Source of the DNA: Wolbachia sp.
GTDB taxonomy: Bacteria; Pseudomonadota; Alphaproteobacteria; Rickettsiales; Anaplasmataceae
Direction of reading: 5' to 3'
Assembly (NCBI GenBank): GCA_028803175.1
Contig: JARBCG010000032.1
Location: forward strand, 1-7,666
DNA length: 7,666 nucleotides
Part shown: piece by piece, positions 6,747-7,666 of the stretch
Layout of the letters: each line of letters begins with the position of its first letter
Numbering within the stretch: the first letter of the stretch is position 1
Translations under genes and position numbers: made by a program
Notes under the pieces: generated by a model
Told to the model about the DNA's origin: nothing
Databases searched by the model: none
What the model saw: only the letters and a program-made list of their open reading frames with translations

Positions 6747-6816
6747 TTATATGAGGTGTTTATAGGGTATTTTAGCTCTTCTTTATATCGAATTTAGTAT
6801 AGTATAAACTTAATAG

Positions 6817-7192
6817 GTAAGACAATCAAAAGAAAATTTCGGTTGGTTAATAAGCCACGGAAAAGAATTATGTAAAGAGTATACTTACAGGTATAAGAAA
6901 GAACATAAGTCAAAAAAAGTAATAGATTTGTGTGATAGTAATAAAAATTTGCTCATTTTTCAATCAACTGATGTGCAAGCTTTTGTACAAGCACTAACAA
7001 CACAAACTATAGATTGGAAGAAAGAAAAAAATCCAGGAAAATAGGGTAAACTCCAATTATTGTAAAAAACTAATGATGTACCACAGAGGAAAAGAATGGA
7101 TACATAAAAATGGGGCTTTTTCAAGAGCTCCTTGACCGCAATTTGAAACTTGTAACTCATATCAATTACAACCAGATAAAGTTGGTGATTAA
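6817..7192 (+). pseudogene. Degenerate phage-type protein (EYTxRYxKxHK motif family)
   Basis: A frame from 6817, just after a TAG, to a TAG at 7042-7044 has no start codon and begins RQSKENFGWLISHGKELC followed by KEYTYRYKKEHKSKKVID. I recall this pattern ('W-x-R-x-S-x-x-N-x-x-W-L...ALCxEYTxRYGKxHK') from small proteins of tailed phages and some bacteria, often labelled pyrimidine-dimer glycosylase-like; the function is not established from this sequence. The expected 'PFAQAMP' region seems to correspond to AFVQALT. One base out of frame, from 7046, the protein seems to continue as CKKLMMYHRGKEWIHKNGAF to a TGA at 7133, and the same frame stays open to a TAA at 7190-7192. The N-terminal 60-90 residues and start are missing, and there are at least one frameshift and one internal stop. 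It is a pseudogene immediately downstream of tRNA-Ser. The 70 bases between them hold nothing I recognise. Confidence 0.5.
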
Positions 7193-7217
7193 AAAAAACG
7201 CATGTAAAGCAGATTAT

Positions 7218-7231
7218 GAGTTTAAAAACTC
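7218..7231. repeat. Palindrome at the end of the IS200-type tnpA
   Basis: GAGTTT (7218-7223) and AAACTC (7226-7231) are exact reverse complements separated by two A. The palindrome covers the stop codon that tnpA would use if its frameshift were repaired (7222-7224). IS200/IS605 elements carry subterminal hairpins recognised by TnpA, so this may be the element's right-end hairpin. It is short, and AT-rich palindromes arise easily. Confidence 0.35.
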
Positions 7232-7658
7232 GATATTAAAATCATTAGAATAGCTATGAGGACTTCCTTGTCTTCGATATACTCCTGTACATCTGTAGAA
7301 TTCACATTGCCAAATGTAACAGCAAAGTATCCTCTTGCCAAAGGTGCTGACCAAAATATCCTTTTCTTAAGTGTTTAAATTCCTGGAATAACTTGTGACT
7401 ACTCTTTCCCTTAATATACTGTACCAACTTAGATAGCACCATGCCGGGAGACATAGAGATTAGCATATGGTCATGAGTAATATTACCTCTTACGATATCT
7501 ACGTAGTTTGCAGTACACACTTCCCTGATAATTTCTTTGCTACGCACTTTCGTTTGACCTGTAAGTATTCTATATCCTATACTTAATCTGTACTTAGTAC
7601 AGAACACTAAATGGTACTTTAAATTAAACGTACTGTGAGAGCTATGTTTGTAATCCAT
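7222..7658 (-). pseudogene. tnpA: IS200/IS605-family TnpA (Y1 HUH transposase), inactivated
   Basis: A single-strand 'peel and paste' transposase of about 145 residues if repaired. It starts at ATG 7656-7658 and reads MDYKHSSHSTFNLKYHLVFC, then TKYR, a typical IS200 opening. IREVC and SKLVQYIKGKSSHKL, followed by FQEFKHLRKGYFGQHLW, are family hallmarks. Two lesions are visible. First, the metal-binding HUH motif should read DHVHML but reads DHML (residues 63-66), so one His is lost, as from a six-base in-frame deletion. Second, after Trp (7340-7342) the frame breaks. In the next frame RGYFAVTFGNVNSTDVQEYI continues, with the nucleophilic Tyr in 'QEYIED'. A TGGGCAAGA reduced to TGGCAAGA (one G lost) would explain it. 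The unrepaired frame ends at 7302. The left end of the element may lie beyond the window. Confidence 0.85.
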
Positions 7659-7666
7659 ACTAAACC

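Noticed and set aside
6960..7160. Minus-strand open frame with a hydrophobic stretch, downstream of tRNA-Ser
   Set aside because: The plus strand of the same bases shows clear remnants of a phage-type protein in two frames, which explains the region better.
6747..7301. Attachment-site duplication of the tRNA-Ser 3' end
   Set aside because: I looked for a second copy of the CCCACTCCGTCCA end downstream and saw none in the window, so no att site can be claimed.
1..7666. CRISPR array or toxin-antitoxin pair
   Set aside because: No regularly spaced repeats and no paired small intact genes are visible on either strand.

Overview
The window looks like the chromosome of an obligate intracellular alphaproteobacterium of the Anaplasmataceae, most probably Wolbachia. 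The basis is the strongly AT-rich composition, MnmE and RecJ sequences of rickettsial type, a P44/Msp2/WSP-like surface antigen, decayed pieces of three insertion-sequence families (IS3, IS982, IS200/IS605), and a short palindromic repeat of the kind scattered through Wolbachia intergenic DNA. The genus is inferred from sequence character, not from a database match.

Layout. 1-~95: tail of a truncated IS3-type transposase. 106-1848 (-): recJ, intact. 1849-2168: intergenic, with a palindromic repeat and a tandem 10-bp direct repeat. 2169-3506 (+): an AGCS (sodium/alanine symporter family) transporter, intact, with a hairpin over its stop codon. 3507-4126: a gene graveyard with the C-terminal third of an IS982 transposase carrying an internal stop, and a frameshifted signal-peptide remnant that still has a promoter-like element and a Shine-Dalgarno. 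4127-5134 (-): a surface-antigen gene broken by two frameshifts, one in an A5 tract inside the signal peptide. 5284-6612 (+): mnmE, intact. 6659-6746 (+): tRNA-Ser(UGA). About 6817-7192 (+): a degenerate phage-type protein just downstream of the tRNA. 7222-7658 (-): an IS200-type tnpA with a damaged HUH motif and a frameshift before its catalytic tyrosine.

Functionally there are three unrelated intact housekeeping genes (DNA repair, amino-acid uptake, tRNA wobble modification) plus a serine tRNA, separated by mobile and surface or exported genes in decay. The roughly 4.4 kb of intact coding sequence has no indel, whereas the accessory genes each carry one or more. That argues for genuine decay, or slippage in the surface gene, rather than general sequencing error. 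I see no intact novel system. The points most worth following are the surface antigen whose signal peptide is switched out of frame by a poly-A tract, and the unannotated phage-type remnant beside the tRNA.
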